DNA of 64,000 nucleotides, taken from the NCBI RefSeq assembly GCF_040054535.1, contig NC_090779.1:21004501-21068500 (forward strand). The letters are read 5' to 3'. Position 1 is the stretch's first letter. Every line of letters begins with the position of its first letter. This DNA is from Antennarius striatus. Lineage: Eukaryota > Chordata > Actinopteri > Lophiiformes > Antennariidae. A program made the position numbers and the translations under genes. The notes below the pieces were generated by a model. The model made no database searches and was not told where the DNA came from. It saw nothing but the letters and a program-made list of their open reading frames with translations. This document shows, piece by piece, positions 51,001-63,853 of the stretch.

Positions 51001-53586
51001 ATTTGCAGCACGTTATCACAGAGTGCAGACTGTAGTGTTCCTCTAGAGTCCTTTCTCAGATATGATCTTGGGTCCTCAATTTCAAAATGTGCTGATTCTA
51101 TAAGCCTCCTGCGTTGCCAGCTGAAAACATGTGGAAAGAATTTTAAAATTCTGAGTATCTATATTTCAAACATTTTATTCACAACCTTGACTTTCTACGT
51201 CTACCTCTCTCCTTGATGAATGACTTGTGAATATTAAGAGTCTGGACAGACCTGGAAGTAAAGCGCAGCGTCGTGAGTCTCACTTGTTACCTTTCTGTCT
51301 CCTCCTTCAGGTTGTGGGGTGAAGAAGGTGAGCGTCGTCAACATGAAGGCCAGTCAGTATGTTCCCATCCACAGTAAACAGATCCGAGGTCTGTCCTTCA
51401 ACAGGCAGAATGACAGCCTCCTGTTGTCCGCAGCTCTGGACAACACCATCAAACTGACTAGGTAGGCACACACACACACACACACACACAATGAAATAGT
51501 TCGTGCCTTCCTCTTTTGGGATGGCCGCACCATGGGGACCAGCCTCCAAAGGGATTGTGGTGGAAGCAGTTTCATATGAGACATGTTTGTGTCACAGCTA
51601 TCATCCTCTGTAAAACATGATTGAATGTATGAAGTTGTGTGGTCATGAAACTACATCTCTGTGTGTGTTACAGCCTCCTGACCAACACGGTGGTCCAGAC
51701 CTATAATACGGGTAAACCAGTGTGGAGCTGCTGCTGGTGTTTGGACAACAGTAACTACGTCTATGCCGGTCTGAGCAACGGCTCCGTGCTCGTCTACGAC
51801 ACCCGAGACACAAGCACACACGTCCAGGAACTGCAGCCGCTACGTTCCAGGTACACAAAACACACACACACACGTGTTCACTTTGAAAGCAGGAAGGAAA
51901 GTGTTACATCGTAAAGGATGGCAGAGAGTCAAGTTTTGTCCTGACATTCATCCACAGGTAGAAAAGTACCCAAATGTTCCAATTTTAGTCCATTAATTCT
52001 CGAACTTACGGAACGCGTGATGTGTCCAGGTGTCCGGTAGCATCCTTGTGCTACATCCCGCGGGCAGCGTCCAGCTCGTTCCCCTGCGGCGGGTTGATCG
52101 CTGGCTCTCTGGAGGGAGGGTGTTTCTGGGAGCAGGTCAACGAGACCACGTACAGACCACATGTTCTACCGCTGGAGACATCCGGCTGCACTGACATCCA
52201 GGTGGAGACGGAGAGCCGACACTGTCTGGTCACCTACAGACCAGGTCAGACCCCCAACATGCTTGTTTTATCTTTGATTTATTTTGTAATCTTGCCTTTC
52301 CTTATACCTAACTTCTTTTTTTTTCATGAGGAATAAATAACAGCTGCCTGCTGGATAGTTTTTAACTGAAAGTATTATCCTCTGTTGCAATCCCTGCAAG
52401 TAAATGCAGATTTCGAAATGAGGAAAGAATTTAAAAGTCTTTTGTATTTCTAAAAATAACTTTACTGTATATCATTTAAAAAATGCACATTAGTCGGTAT
52501 GTTCAGTACACGCAGTAAAACACAGAATAAAAGATGACACAAGAGTGGAAACTTACAGGAGGTTGGGTGGAGCAGAATATAGACAAGGTTTCCACAAAGG
52601 TCTCTGCAATGAAAACAATTGCACCAACCTTCAGACTGAGAGCAGCTGACTCATGGGCAGATTGTTGTAAACACAGGAAACGGCAAAAAAAGAAAAGAAA
52701 AGGTGTTACTAACATCTCCTATCTACCACTCTGTATAACATGCAGCCTCCTGCTCACACATGAGCGTTACACGCCAGACGGCATCTTCTATGAACCCATT
52801 CATTCCTTAGTTTGTCTGTTTTGTATTCACTGATTTGAAGCGTAAAAGTGAACAAGCGTGTAAAAAGCATCCCGTCTGTCTTCCAGGGCGCTTCAACCCC
52901 TCTCTGCGCTGCGTCCTCATGGCTCTGAACCGGACGCCCCAGCAGGATTCTAGCCAGCTGCCCAGCTGCTCCTGTTCTCCGGTGCAGACGTTTAACGCCG
53001 GCTCATCCTGCAAACTGCTCACCAAGAACGCCGTCTTCAGGAGTCCAGATGGAGGCACGACGCTGGTGTGCGCTGGAGATGAGGCCTCCAACTCCACCAT
53101 GGTCAGTCCTGTTGGTGTGTGTCGTCAGGGTAGACTCGATGGTCCCCAGCTTTGATTTAATTTAGTTTTTAACTTAATGGTTTGTGTCTTTTTTTTTTTT
53201 TAGAGAGCAAAAATTTAGATAAGAAATTTCTTCATTTCAATTTGATCAGTTACTGTAATTATTTTGGGGGATTGAATAATTGTCATTAAGAAGAGCTCAA
53301 GGCTACCTCTTGGATTTTAAAAATACTTTTTGATTATAACTTTTGCTCCTCTCCCTCTTTCTCGTCTTTGTCTTCCTCTGAACCTTTTGGTCCTGCTATT
53401 TCTGGTGTATCTCTTGTCTGCTGCGTATCTCCTCGTCTTCAGGTGTGGGATGCAAGCAGCGGCTCGCTGCTCCAGAAGCTTCCAGCCGACCTCCCGGTGT
53501 TGGATATCAGTCCGTTCGCAGTGAACGGCGAGCACTTCCTTGCCTCGCTCACCGAGAAGATGCTGAAGCTCTACAAGTGGGAGTAA
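48096..53586 (+). CDS. rfwd3: RFWD3, RING finger and WD repeat E3 ubiquitin ligase
   Basis: E3 ligase that ubiquitinates RPA and RAD51 at stalled forks and is needed for interstrand-crosslink repair (human FANCW). Exons are 48096-48382, 48473-48738, 48862-48908, 49159-49356, 49466-49557, 49880-49994, 50557-50812, 51311-51461, 51674-51850, 52030-52244, 52887-53101 and 53443-53586. All are GT-AG with matching phases and total 2,163 bases, or 720 residues (human 774). The N-terminal 200 residues are acidic and disordered. The RING domain spans about residues 222-267: CTIC, CGH, C250 and CPQC, the last cysteine encoded by the next exon. A coiled coil follows at about 280-335 and WD40 repeats at about 370-720. 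A noncoding exon probably precedes. The gene is complete and shows no lesions. Confidence 0.97.
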
Positions 53587-54150
53587 ATGGGAAGAACATC
53601 GTCTCCCGTATCCGTAGAGTGACAGCATCGTCTGTGTGGACCAGTGGAAAGTCAAATGCTGCTGAACTTTTATTTGATTACTTGGGATCAACCTGAGGGA
53701 TGCATTTCAGACCAGGGGCCATCAGTTTTATTTACATCTTCTCCATACCAAACATCAAGGTTGCTACTTTTGGTGACCTTCGAGTTGTACAGGAAGCTGA
53801 ATGGAGAACGGAGTTGCTATGTGGACTGATAAACGTAGCTGAGATTTTTTACATCATGCTCCCAGTGACGAGTCTGGGTTTACACGAGTCAAAGGCCAAA
53901 TCGTTCACGTGAACACACTGGAATCCTGCGGCCATCCGCCGTCAGCTGTTGTGTGTAGTTTGACAAAAGTGATGGGTTGGTAGAGGATTTTATATTCCAA
54001 CTTTGCTCCACTCTTAACCCAGAAATCGAAGTGCCAAAAGACTCTAGTATTGTTTTATTTCCAAGGTTAGTTGTTTATATGTGTATATTTGTTACCATCT
54101 GTTTGTGTACAACTTTAAAGTTAATAAAAATATCATTTTTAATTAAATTT
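53587..54150 (+). terminator. rfwd3: RFWD3 3' UTR and poly(A) signal
   Basis: AATAAA at 54,123-54,128, about 540 bases after the stop, with a second AATAAA at 54,245-54,250. Either could be used. Confidence 0.6.
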
Positions 54151-55060
54151 ATTGTCTTTCAAGATTTGCATGTCTATTTTAGACGTTTTCTATCATCACA
54201 CTTCACACAAGTCGACGCCTTGCCAGAAAACAGTGACTCTGAATCAATAAAACAGCTTAAGGTTTACAAGATCAAATATTCCTGCTAAAACAATTAGAGG
54301 ATGTAGGTGGGAGGCTTAGACATTCAAATAAGAGCTCAGCTTTATATTTAGCACGTTTAAAGGGAATGCCATCCACCTTCAAAAAATAATCTTACTGAAG
54401 AGAAACTTCAGAGATTCAGTTACATTTAATTCAAGAATGATTCACAAAGGATCTGGATGGAGAGAAACGGGTTCCATGAGAGTTAGTGTGATTTGGAGGT
54501 GAGGTCCTTGAAGCTGGCGTCTGTTGGTCTACCGCTTGACATCTGGACTGAAATATCTCAACAACCTCAGAAAGAATTAACCATAAACTCCTCTACAAAC
54601 ATTCATTAACACCAGAGGGTAATCTTACTATTCTCTTCTGTTTAGACCATCGGGATCACGTGTCGTTTTGAATAAAATGTCTCAAACAAATCCTTTCAGT
54701 CATATTCCCATGATGTCACCTACGCTTTCATTCATTCATTCATTCATTCATTCATTCCATACATCCTAAATCAACATTGACATACTGTATTCCAGCAGGT
54801 GCACTTCACCTGGCATCCACCCCAAAATACCCAACCTAAAGTGCCGATGCAGCGATGTGCGCTCTCTCAGACTGTTTTTTTTTTTAAATTTACGTCACTA
54901 GAGAGGGAAATAACCAACAATTTAAATGCAATCGTCTCCAGTTGAAATAATAATATATCTGTAGAAGACGCGTTCACGGTAGGCGTTATTGGGTGACTCA
55001 TTTCCCACATGCTCATTAAATATTCATGAACTGTGAAAGAAAAAAAACCCGCCTGCAACT
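54151..55060. other. RFWD3-GLG1 intergenic spacer
   Basis: About 0.9 kb without a gene. Contains an ATTC tetranucleotide repeat (54,726-54,757). The right end must hold the GLG1 promoter, but no TATA box in the proper position is evident. Confidence 0.6.
54726..54757 (+). repeat. (ATTC)n microsatellite
   Basis: About seven to eight ATTC units. Confidence 0.93.
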
Positions 55061-55126
55061 TTATTCCTTGATCCCATGTTTCCGACAGCGCCTGAATGCA
55101 GCAGCAGGCTGACTGGCTCTGTGAAG

Positions 55127-58100
55127 ATGGCGGACTGTATACGTGTTCCTCTGCTCCTGCTTTTGATGTGCATCTTGTCGTCTTTACATCCAATTCAAGG
55201 TGAAAACAACATTATTGCAAAAATAGCACCTCAAGCTGATAACCCACAGAAACTAGCTGGAGGTCTGCGGCCAGATCTGGTGAACCAAGGAGCCGCAGAG
55301 AAGAACCAAGGCGCAGCGGCCTCGCTGTCTCGTAAGCGCACTCCCGAGTGGAAGTTGTCTGAGGAGGCGGCGTGCAGAGACGACTTGACCCGGCTTTGTC
55401 CCAAACATTACTGGAACAGCAACCTGGAGGTGCTGGGGTGTCTTCAGGATAAGAAAGAGGTAAATTAGCGTGACAGTGTTGTGGTCGTATTGGAAGGAGG
55501 AGGGTGTGCCTGCTGAACGACCGAGCTAACGGTAGCGCTAGCTGCCGTGATTAAGCTAGCTGCGACCCTCTTATCGAGAAAACGTCACGGTGAAAGCCGG
55601 TCAAAAACCCGACCGATTTATCACCTCTGATGGAGTGATCTGTATGACATTCGTTGTATTAGAAGATTTTAACATGTATACAGAAATACAAATGTTTTTA
55701 TTTATTGGGTCAAGCCCCCAATGCCATAAAAGATGCGTACCGTTTCAGTGCTAGCAAGTTTTGGAAACCATGTCGCCTCCAGTTGATCTGTTCTAGCGTC
55801 TATTGTAAATATACCAAAAAAGAATAATGTTTTTGTTAGTTAAAGCAATCGGACCACATTAATGAAAGTGTTGGTATCCGTGGCCTTAATTTCCAAACTT
55901 TTAACGCTGTATGGTTGTTAGAAGCTAGCTGCTTGTATTCAAATGTAAATCCGACGTTAAACTAGCAGATTAGCACAAATCGCAGTTGCGGGTTCTGATT
56001 AAAGCCTGCGGCAAAATGAACTTTTGTATGAATAATCAGCAAAATGTTTGTCTTTCTTATTAACCGTACCAACTGGTTGGCTCGCCTTAAGACATCTCAT
56101 TATTTTTAAAATGCTGTTGTCAACTATAGCCTCGACTAGGTGTTAGCCAAATAATCACCACCAAGTCTTCCGCTAGTTTGTCCTCCGTCGGTGCAGCGTT
56201 TCACGATACTGTGGAATCTACCCTCCTGACATCCGATTTATGTCACAACCATATTAAACTGGTTTTTTTTGTCAGTTTTATTTCTTTTACTAATATGTGA
56301 AAACCGAAACAGTTCAAATATGTTTTGTGTGGAGACTCTTTTTTTTTTCTTTTTTTCTCCCCCTCGGGGACCGTTGAGAGCGGCCTCCCCCTTCGGCCGG
56401 GGGCAGCAGCTCGATCAGGTGTGTGTGTGTATGTGTGTGTGTGATAGGGATTGTTGTCCTGACGTGTGGGGGCAACACATCACTAGAAAATAAGGACAAA
56501 ACTCTCTTCCTAGAGAACAAAATGTGTGTTTGTGGCATTATTTAACTTCATAAATTGTGATGATTCCAAACTCTTATCTGGATCACGAGCAATGGATGAT
56601 GATCTCTTTTTTTTGCTCTGCATGCAAGATTTTAAAAAAAATTGTTTAGTTTCACAGATTTTTTTGTAAAGTCACTTATTGTTTAAAGCTGAACATTTTT
56701 CTTTTCATCCTGTGCGTCCGTCAGTGAATTCATTTTCTTTCTTTAAAGCAGTATGGACTAGAGTCAATAGTTAGAGTCGGGACAATTTTGGGACTCTAAT
56801 TGATATGAGCAAGATTAATTTCTAGCTGTCTGTGATGAATATAGTCGTCACATGAGGTATACCACTGCCAACATTTCAACTGTGAAGCCGAAATCCTCCG
56901 TTGTTGTGTCCCACCTCCTTGTCCAGTCTTGTTTTCAAAAGTGCACCACAGTGTGGAATCTGAAAACTCTCAAAATGCTGTATCATCCAGTTAAACACAG
57001 CAGCAGTTAAATCAAGCCTTATTTGGATGCAGAACACGCATGAATCACACCAAATTTTGGTCGGGGGGTGATACAGATTCTCCCTTCAGCTTCTTTTTTT
57101 TAACAGCAGATATTCACGGTATGATGACCATGAAATTTCATACCATTACATCTCAGAAAAAGTTCATAACTTGCAGTGTCGCAGTGATCTTTCATACTGT
57201 ACGTACTGATATTGTAATGCGGTGTATGTTAGTCATCCCAGTAGATGGTCCAGTTCTATCTTGATGTATTCTTTGTAATAGGTTTCAGCTGTCGCAGAAT
57301 GACATGGCTGAAGCTTGAGGCCGAGTGAACACACACACACACACATTCATCTGAAGTCTTGCCTCTCATTGCTCAGCATGAGGGCTGCATCTGGGAAGCT
57401 AATGTGCAGCTCGTCCACCTTCTGTGTGAAGCCCCGAGCTGCTCAGCTGGCACGCTGCTGCTGCTGCTGTTGTATGGTTTGAGGGTGAGATTAGAAGCTG
57501 CATTTAGACTTGTAGCATTTTTGTGTGTCTCCAGCCTACCCACTGTCAGTCCTGCCGGTGGCTGTGGTTTTGTGTACGTGGTGCAAAGTCCAGAGGAAGG
57601 AGTCTCCGAGGATTTAAGTGTGCGCTCCTTTTCCGAAGCCTTTGTATTTGTCTCTTTCTGTCTCTCTCTCTGTAATCCTCCCAGTTTTACCTAATTTGTG
57701 TGCAGTTTGATGACTGACAATTATGCAAAATAGACTTGGTGACATTTAAACTGTTTCAGTTAAGCAACACAAAGCAATGGAAGCTCCAAATCAAGCAGTT
57801 TGACCGCTTTGGCCAAGCACTTGATAATCCTTGTGTTTTGCCTGACGGACAAAAGTGCTTATTGGCTTCTGAGATTTACATATTGCAAACAAATTTTATT
57901 TGCCTAGTATAATCCAAATAATTGGCAATGTGTTCTGTGATTATTATTTTTTGTGTGTGTAAATATCACAGCTAAATGTACAGCATGCAGTTTAATCTCT
58001 GATGCATTGGATACAGGTTCTTGGCACTGATGTTGGTTGATCAACTCCAATTCACCGTCCAGGACTCCATGCTAGCTTGTCACCGTCTGAAAGTGTGTCA

Positions 58101-59579
58101 AAAGATTACTGTACATGTATTTTCTCCACATACATTTGTCTATTTCGAAAAGCACAACCGATCATGCACACAACATTGTTAGCTCCTCCATGGCTTCAAA
58201 ATGTTTCCTGGACTCAGTTTTATTTAGGCGTGTCTTAAAATCTAATCACCTCTCCTCTCACCTGTAACGTTCTGGCCTACTGACTGTGTGTGGGTGTGCT
58301 GGTATGTGTTTATTCTTAGTTTGAGGTTTTTAACACGCCTAACCCGTGTCAGGAACGGTAGGAACTATTGTTTGCTATAGGTCATTAAGTTTTCTTTTTG
58401 TTTTCATGACTACATACTGTTTCGAATCCTGCAAATTTGATGCATACTCATATTGTTGAGAAAAAAATGCTGGCTTATTTTTTGAGTCCACTACAAGACC
58501 ACATGTCGGAAGCTGATGGAAATTAGATTGTCCAAATGATTTTTATCAGTTTATTCGCAGTAGATTTGATTTCACTTGGCTGATGACTGTCGTCAGCTTT
58601 AGGAAGTAAAGCTCATCAGTGAGGAATGAATCCAAACACTGATCTTCAGGCTCAGTTTTTTTTTCTTTATCCAAGCTATTTGAAATGACTGGTTTCCCCC
58701 CGGTTTCTGTTTTTTGTTTTTTTTTCTCGTCAGTTCACGAGTCATTTTCTCTCCTTTTGTCTCCAGCTTCAAGTTGTAACCTCCTGCTGGTTTTATTAAG
58801 ACAAAATAAGGAGAGTCGATTAAGTTTAAAGCAACTGTTAAATTGGATCAAGGCTTTGTCATTTTTTAAAATTTTTTCTTAACCTTCAGTGAGGAGTTGA
58901 ATGTTTTCCATGTGCCTCAAATATTTGAACGGGTGTGTCAAACTGGATTTCTTATTCCCTGCTGTTGTATTAGACTGGGTAGTGACCTGCACGACTCAGT
59001 TTGTGCTTCGCAGCATAATAGTTTTTAAATTAGTGGCTGTTCGGTCTCCCTGAGACCGACATAGAATATGCAGATGTGCGATTTTTAATAGGGAGGTCCA
59101 GAATAAAAGGTATGTCTTTTCTGTTTGATCAGCCCGTCCAACTCCATCCACTTTTACCCCTACCCACCCCCCACCCTCATCAGTGTTAAGGTGGTATGTT
59201 TTGCCACACTCTGATGCTGTTTTCAGGTGTAATTAGGAAAACTATTCAAGCTAGAGGAAGAAAAATTGAGAAGACAAAAAAAACATACATATAAATGAAA
59301 ATGATTTGTGCCTGTCAAAGCATATAATTCTGTTTAACCGTATGAGACAAGAGTTTGTAAAAGTTTTAAATAGTTGTGATATTTAAAACATCCAAGGTGC
59401 AATATATTAGATTTTAGTGGTGCTCGAGGTCACCTGGATCCTTTTTCATTTTGGAGGAACAAAGCTGAACAAACTGGTCACAGGAAAAGGAGTTTGTTTC
59501 GGTGCTGTTATGCAATGCTTGTTTTTCTTTTTTAAAGAGGGTAGTGTGAAAAGCTTTGTGATGCTGGACTGTAAATAGA

Positions 59580-59618
<39 letters not shown>

Positions 59619-62600
59619 CACAAACAGCCTATATCTGGCTTGCAGTGTGTTTGCGATGTGGTAAACAGTTAGAGACTTGTCAGCTAGCTGTAGTGCTTTA
59701 ACAAACACACAATCGCTCCATGGCGGCTGGTCTTTGCTTTCCTCTGGTTAAAGTGGAGGGAGGCTGCTGGTTAAATCAGGAAAGGTTACCTCAAGTCATT
59801 GCAGCACAGAAGGAAAATAACTGGGTGACCACAGAAGCTGTCCAGAGATGGGGTGGGGGGTGGGGGGGTAGTTGATGCAACCTGTGGAGCTGAAACCTAG
59901 TGGACCAAAACGGTATCTCTTGTGTTTTAACTGTGATTTCTCACATTGCTATGGATACACAAGTCCCAGCAGAGATGCTCTGAAACCTGACAAAAAAAAT
60001 TCTTGTTTACAATCAAACCTCTCCTCTCCTTCACTTTCAGGACACAGAAATTGCCACTGAGTGTAACCATGTAAGTGTGAACTTTTTTTTTTTTTACTGT
60101 AGAGGCTCAAATATTACAAATCAACTTTTTTTTTTTTTGCTGAATTGCAACATCTGTCAGTTTGTTGTTTTATTTCCTTTTTATTAGTTGTTTATCTAGA
60201 TGTTTTCTCCCATCTTCTTTTCCGTAGCTGCTGTGGACATACAAGCTGAACCTGACGACGGACCCAAAGTTTGAATCCATAGCTGTTGAAGTCTGCAAAA
60301 GTACCATCGCCGAGGTCAGTCAGTAAACCCAAACACAGAGAGCCCTACCGCCAGACTGTTTTAGTTCACCCTTTGTTTTATTTTAATCTCATGGGACCTG
60401 GTGGGAGGGGCTGAGCGCTCAACAAATATCTGGTGATTTATTTCCCTCTAAAGCACTTCAAGTTATCACACAGAGAGGATGATGAATTTATTGCACGCTA
60501 CCATATGTCACCTTTACTGGAAGAAGCTGCAGCAAAGGGCAAACACCATGATATACTGTTGATGCTATGGTGACCAGTACCAGCTCTTCCTCTCTCATCA
60601 TCTTCATCTTTCACTTTCACTTCCCCAAAGCTGAGCTGTGACCGTTACAGTCTGTTAAACGTTAGGCCTCCTGCCAGCCCTGTAAAACGTGTAAAATAAA
60701 CACTGTTATAAATTTGTGACATCATAAAGTACATAAACATTGCAGTTCTGCTGGATTTCATCTGTTACGGCCTTTTGCTTGAAGAGCTTAATGCAGGAAA
60801 GATGGCAGAAGCTGCACATGAAGTCTGCGAGGGAGTCGATCGGTGTTTCACAATAAAACTTTGTTATGAATTTTTATTTTTATTTTTTTTACCACTGGCT
60901 GCTTCCAATTTGAAATGGGCTTTTTGTTTGGTAGAGAAAGGAAGATTTTTAATGGTGAGGCATTAACTCTGACATGAAAAGAGGCTTTGTGTTAAAGTAT
61001 TGTAGCTTGTAACAAACTACACATCATGAGATGAACCAGCTTGTTACAGATGAGTGTTCTGTTCTCTGTTGTGGGTCAGAGTAGCACGGGTTCAACACAA
61101 CACAAGGTTCCGCCACCCTTTGCGTTAATGTGTTCCTGCTAGTTTAGCCGCCTGCTCCTCATTTTGGTTGATTTCATTTTTGATATAAACTTTTTGGAGT
61201 CCCTTCATATCCAAGAGGGTGACGAATCCTTTAGTGTCTCTGAATCGTCCTCGGCAATCCAATAATAACTCCGGTGTCAGGTTTTTATCACACATTTCAA
61301 CAACTAAGGAATTCCAAGCAGTTTAATTCACGTGTGTCCTCACAACGTCCTCTTCTAGACTAAAGAATGCGCAGCAGAGGAGCTGGGAAAAGGCTACCTG
61401 CTGTCTTGCCTGGTGGACCATCGTGGCAACATCTCCGATTATCAGTGCAAACAATACATCACCAAGATGACCAGCATCATCTTTAGCGACTACCGCCTCA
61501 TCTGTGGCTTCATGGACAAGTGTCTAGACGACATCAACGCTCTGCGCTGCGGCAGCATCAGCACCGGAGAGAAGGTGAGCCACGGAAACCAATACTTGAC
61601 ATTTAAAGGGTAGATCTTTCAACCCCGGTGACTCCTTTTTGCTTTCATCATATCTAGCTGCTATTCAGGTTTGATTTTCATCACTGCTAGTGTAAAAACC
61701 CACCAACAGTGCTCAGACTGTGACTCAGCCGGAAAGAGGGGAAGATGTTTTACAGACGCTCGTCAGCGCGCAGAGCGAATCGATCTTCTCTGGACGCGTT
61801 TTCTGCTGCCGAGTGGATTCTCAAGAGCCGGTTAGACACACAGCTATAAAGGGACGGCACGTCCAAACAATTATAACTTGGAGAAAACTATTGTCAGTAG
61901 GAACGGAGTCGGTTTCATTCATTATCAGGAATTTGTCACGGCGACACATTTCAGTTTTCAGAGCTCTCCAGAGATAACCGACCATCTTGAATCGCATAAT
62001 CTGCACAATCATACCTTTTAGATCAGGAGCTTTTTTCTTTATTATTGGTCCATGGTTAATGAGCCTTTATTCTTACTGACCCGATTAAAAATGACACTGA
62101 CTGTTGCTCTGTGTTGTCTGTGCAGGACATCCACTCTCAGGGGGAGGTGATCGCCTGTCTGGAGAAGGGTTTGGTGCGAGAGGCCGAGGAGCAGCCGGGG
62201 GCGCATTCCATTAAGGAGGACTGTAAGAAGTCCATCATGAGAGTCGCCGAGCTCTCTTCAGACGACTTCCACCTGGACCGCTACCTCTACTTTTCCTGTC
62301 GTGATGACCGGGAGCGCTTCTGCGAAAGCGTGAGGATTTAGTTAAACTCGTGCTTAAAGACTTAAAAAGATGTCTGAAGTTTTATCAGTTAACCCTTTGT
62401 TGATGTTTATATCGTCTCTGCAGTTCAGTTTTAAATTCAGTAATTTAACAGGGTTGCAAAACACAGGAGTAACTCCTGATTATTAACATGTTAATGACCC
62501 AGAACATTTAACCTTGTGTGTTGGGCCTTCAGGACCTTCAGTTTCTTCTTGACCGCCGTCTATATTGCTGGAATTGAAGCTTTTGGATGTTTTTTTCAAG

Positions 62601-63853
62601 GGCAGAATTCTGTTTTTACCACCGGCTTTTCCAGATCACTTCCACTCATGATTTCACATGGGAAAAAAAAAAGTTTCTTTTGTATTTGTGTATTTTCAGA
62701 CTCTGGCTGGGGAGGGGCGAGTTTACAAATGTCTCTTCAATCACAAGTTTGAGGAGGCGATGTCTGAGAGGGTGAGTGATCACATCTAATAAGGATTTAT
62801 TTTTGTGACTTTGAGCATCCTCAATGAAAATTGATCCCGTCACACACAAAAGCTCTGTGGACTTCCACGTCATGTGACTGTCTGTGTCCACAGTGCCGCG
62901 AGGCTTTGACCACCAGACAGAAGCTCATTGCTCAGGACTACAAGGTTAGCTACTCACTGGCCCGAGCCTGCAAGTCTGATCTGAGGAAATACCGCTGCAG
63001 CGCCGACTCCAACATGCCCCGAGCCCGGGAAGCTCGACTGTCCTACCTGCTGCTCTGTCTGGAGTCTGCGGTGCATAGAGGTAGTTAGCCACTAATCTAT
63101 ATGTCCCCAGGCAGAGCCAGATATTTGTGAACTGTCTGACCGTTTAATCGACTACCAGCTCCCGTCCGTTCCCCAATCCGCGGTAAGCTGTGTTTTACAA
63201 CTTCACGTGTCGAGTGTTTCACCACAGTATGTTTGCGTGCGTGTGAACTTCAGGACGTGTCGTCAGTGGCGAGTGTCAGGGCGAGATGATGGACTACAGA
63301 CGGATGCTGATGGAGGACTTCTCTCTGAGTCCGGAGATTGTGCTGCATTGTCGGAGCGAGATCGAGGGTCACTGCTCCGGTCTGCACCGCAAAGGAAGAA
63401 CTCTGCACTGTCTGATGAGGGTCGGCCGGGGTGACATGGGAGCCATCGACCCCAACTGTCAGAGGGCGGTGAGTCAACAGCGATTGATGATTGTCTCCGT
63501 CTTATCACTGATACCATTTGAAGTCATTTCCAGAAGGGATGAAAGACATCTTCCTTCATTACTTTTTATATTTTTGTTCATTCATTCATATTCCGTACGT
63601 GAAGCGAACAAAAACTTTGCACAGGACTGGAGCCCAGAACGTCTCGCTGCGAGGCGACAGCGACTACCCACTACGCCACCACGATGCCCCTTTTTGTGAT
63701 TTTATATAAATGTTGTGCCTTCCATCCTCAGCTCCAGACGCTGATCCAGGAAGCCGACCCCGGAGCCGATTACCGGATCGACCGGGCGCTCAACGAAGCC
63801 TGCGAGTCAGTCATCCAGACTGCCTGCAAGCACATCCGCACCGGAGACCCCAT
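55127..63853 (+). CDS. glg1: GLG1 (Golgi glycoprotein 1, ESL-1/CFR-1), 5' part, nine exons
   Basis: Type I Golgi membrane sialoglycoprotein with cysteine-rich GLG1 repeats. It binds fibroblast growth factors, carries E-selectin ligand activity and affects TGF-beta processing. Exons are 55127-55459, 60041-60070, 60228-60314, 61359-61574, 62126-62329, 62700-62771, 62894-63080, 63254-63468 and 63732-63853. Phases agree at each junction, giving 488 residues; the rest, including the transmembrane segment, lies beyond the right edge. Residues 1-25 form a signal peptide (leucine core at 9-13, likely cleavage after Gly25). The glutamine/proline-rich stretch after the signal in human is short here and holds a repeated NQGAA. 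Cysteines at 83, 91 and 105 open the first repeat. Later segments such as DHRGNISDYQC, ELSSDDFHLDR and LTTRQKLIAQDYK are nearly identical to human. The ATG at 55,127 (GAAGATGG) is preferred over the in-frame ATG at 55,076 because it gives the signal peptide directly. Confidence 0.97.
55460..60040 (+). other. glg1: GLG1 intron 1
   Basis: A 4.6 kb intron between the signal-peptide exon and a 30-base exon. It contains a GC-rich hairpin (56,359-56,410), TG repeats (56,419-56,442 and 59,582-59,616) and a G-run cluster (59,849-59,869). No independent gene was recognised. Confidence 0.8.
59582..59616 (+). repeat. (TG)n microsatellite
   Basis: About 16 TG units in GLG1 intron 1. Confidence 0.95.
63617..63690 (-). 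mobile_element. SINE head fragment
   Basis: On the minus strand it reads GGCATCGTGGTGGCGTAG, TGGGTAG and CTGTCGCCTCGCAGCGAGA, followed by GTTCTGGGCTCC. This is the tRNA-like head of the same kind of SINE as at 7,921. It sits in GLG1 intron 8, 41 bases before exon 9. Only the head is present. Confidence 0.65.
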
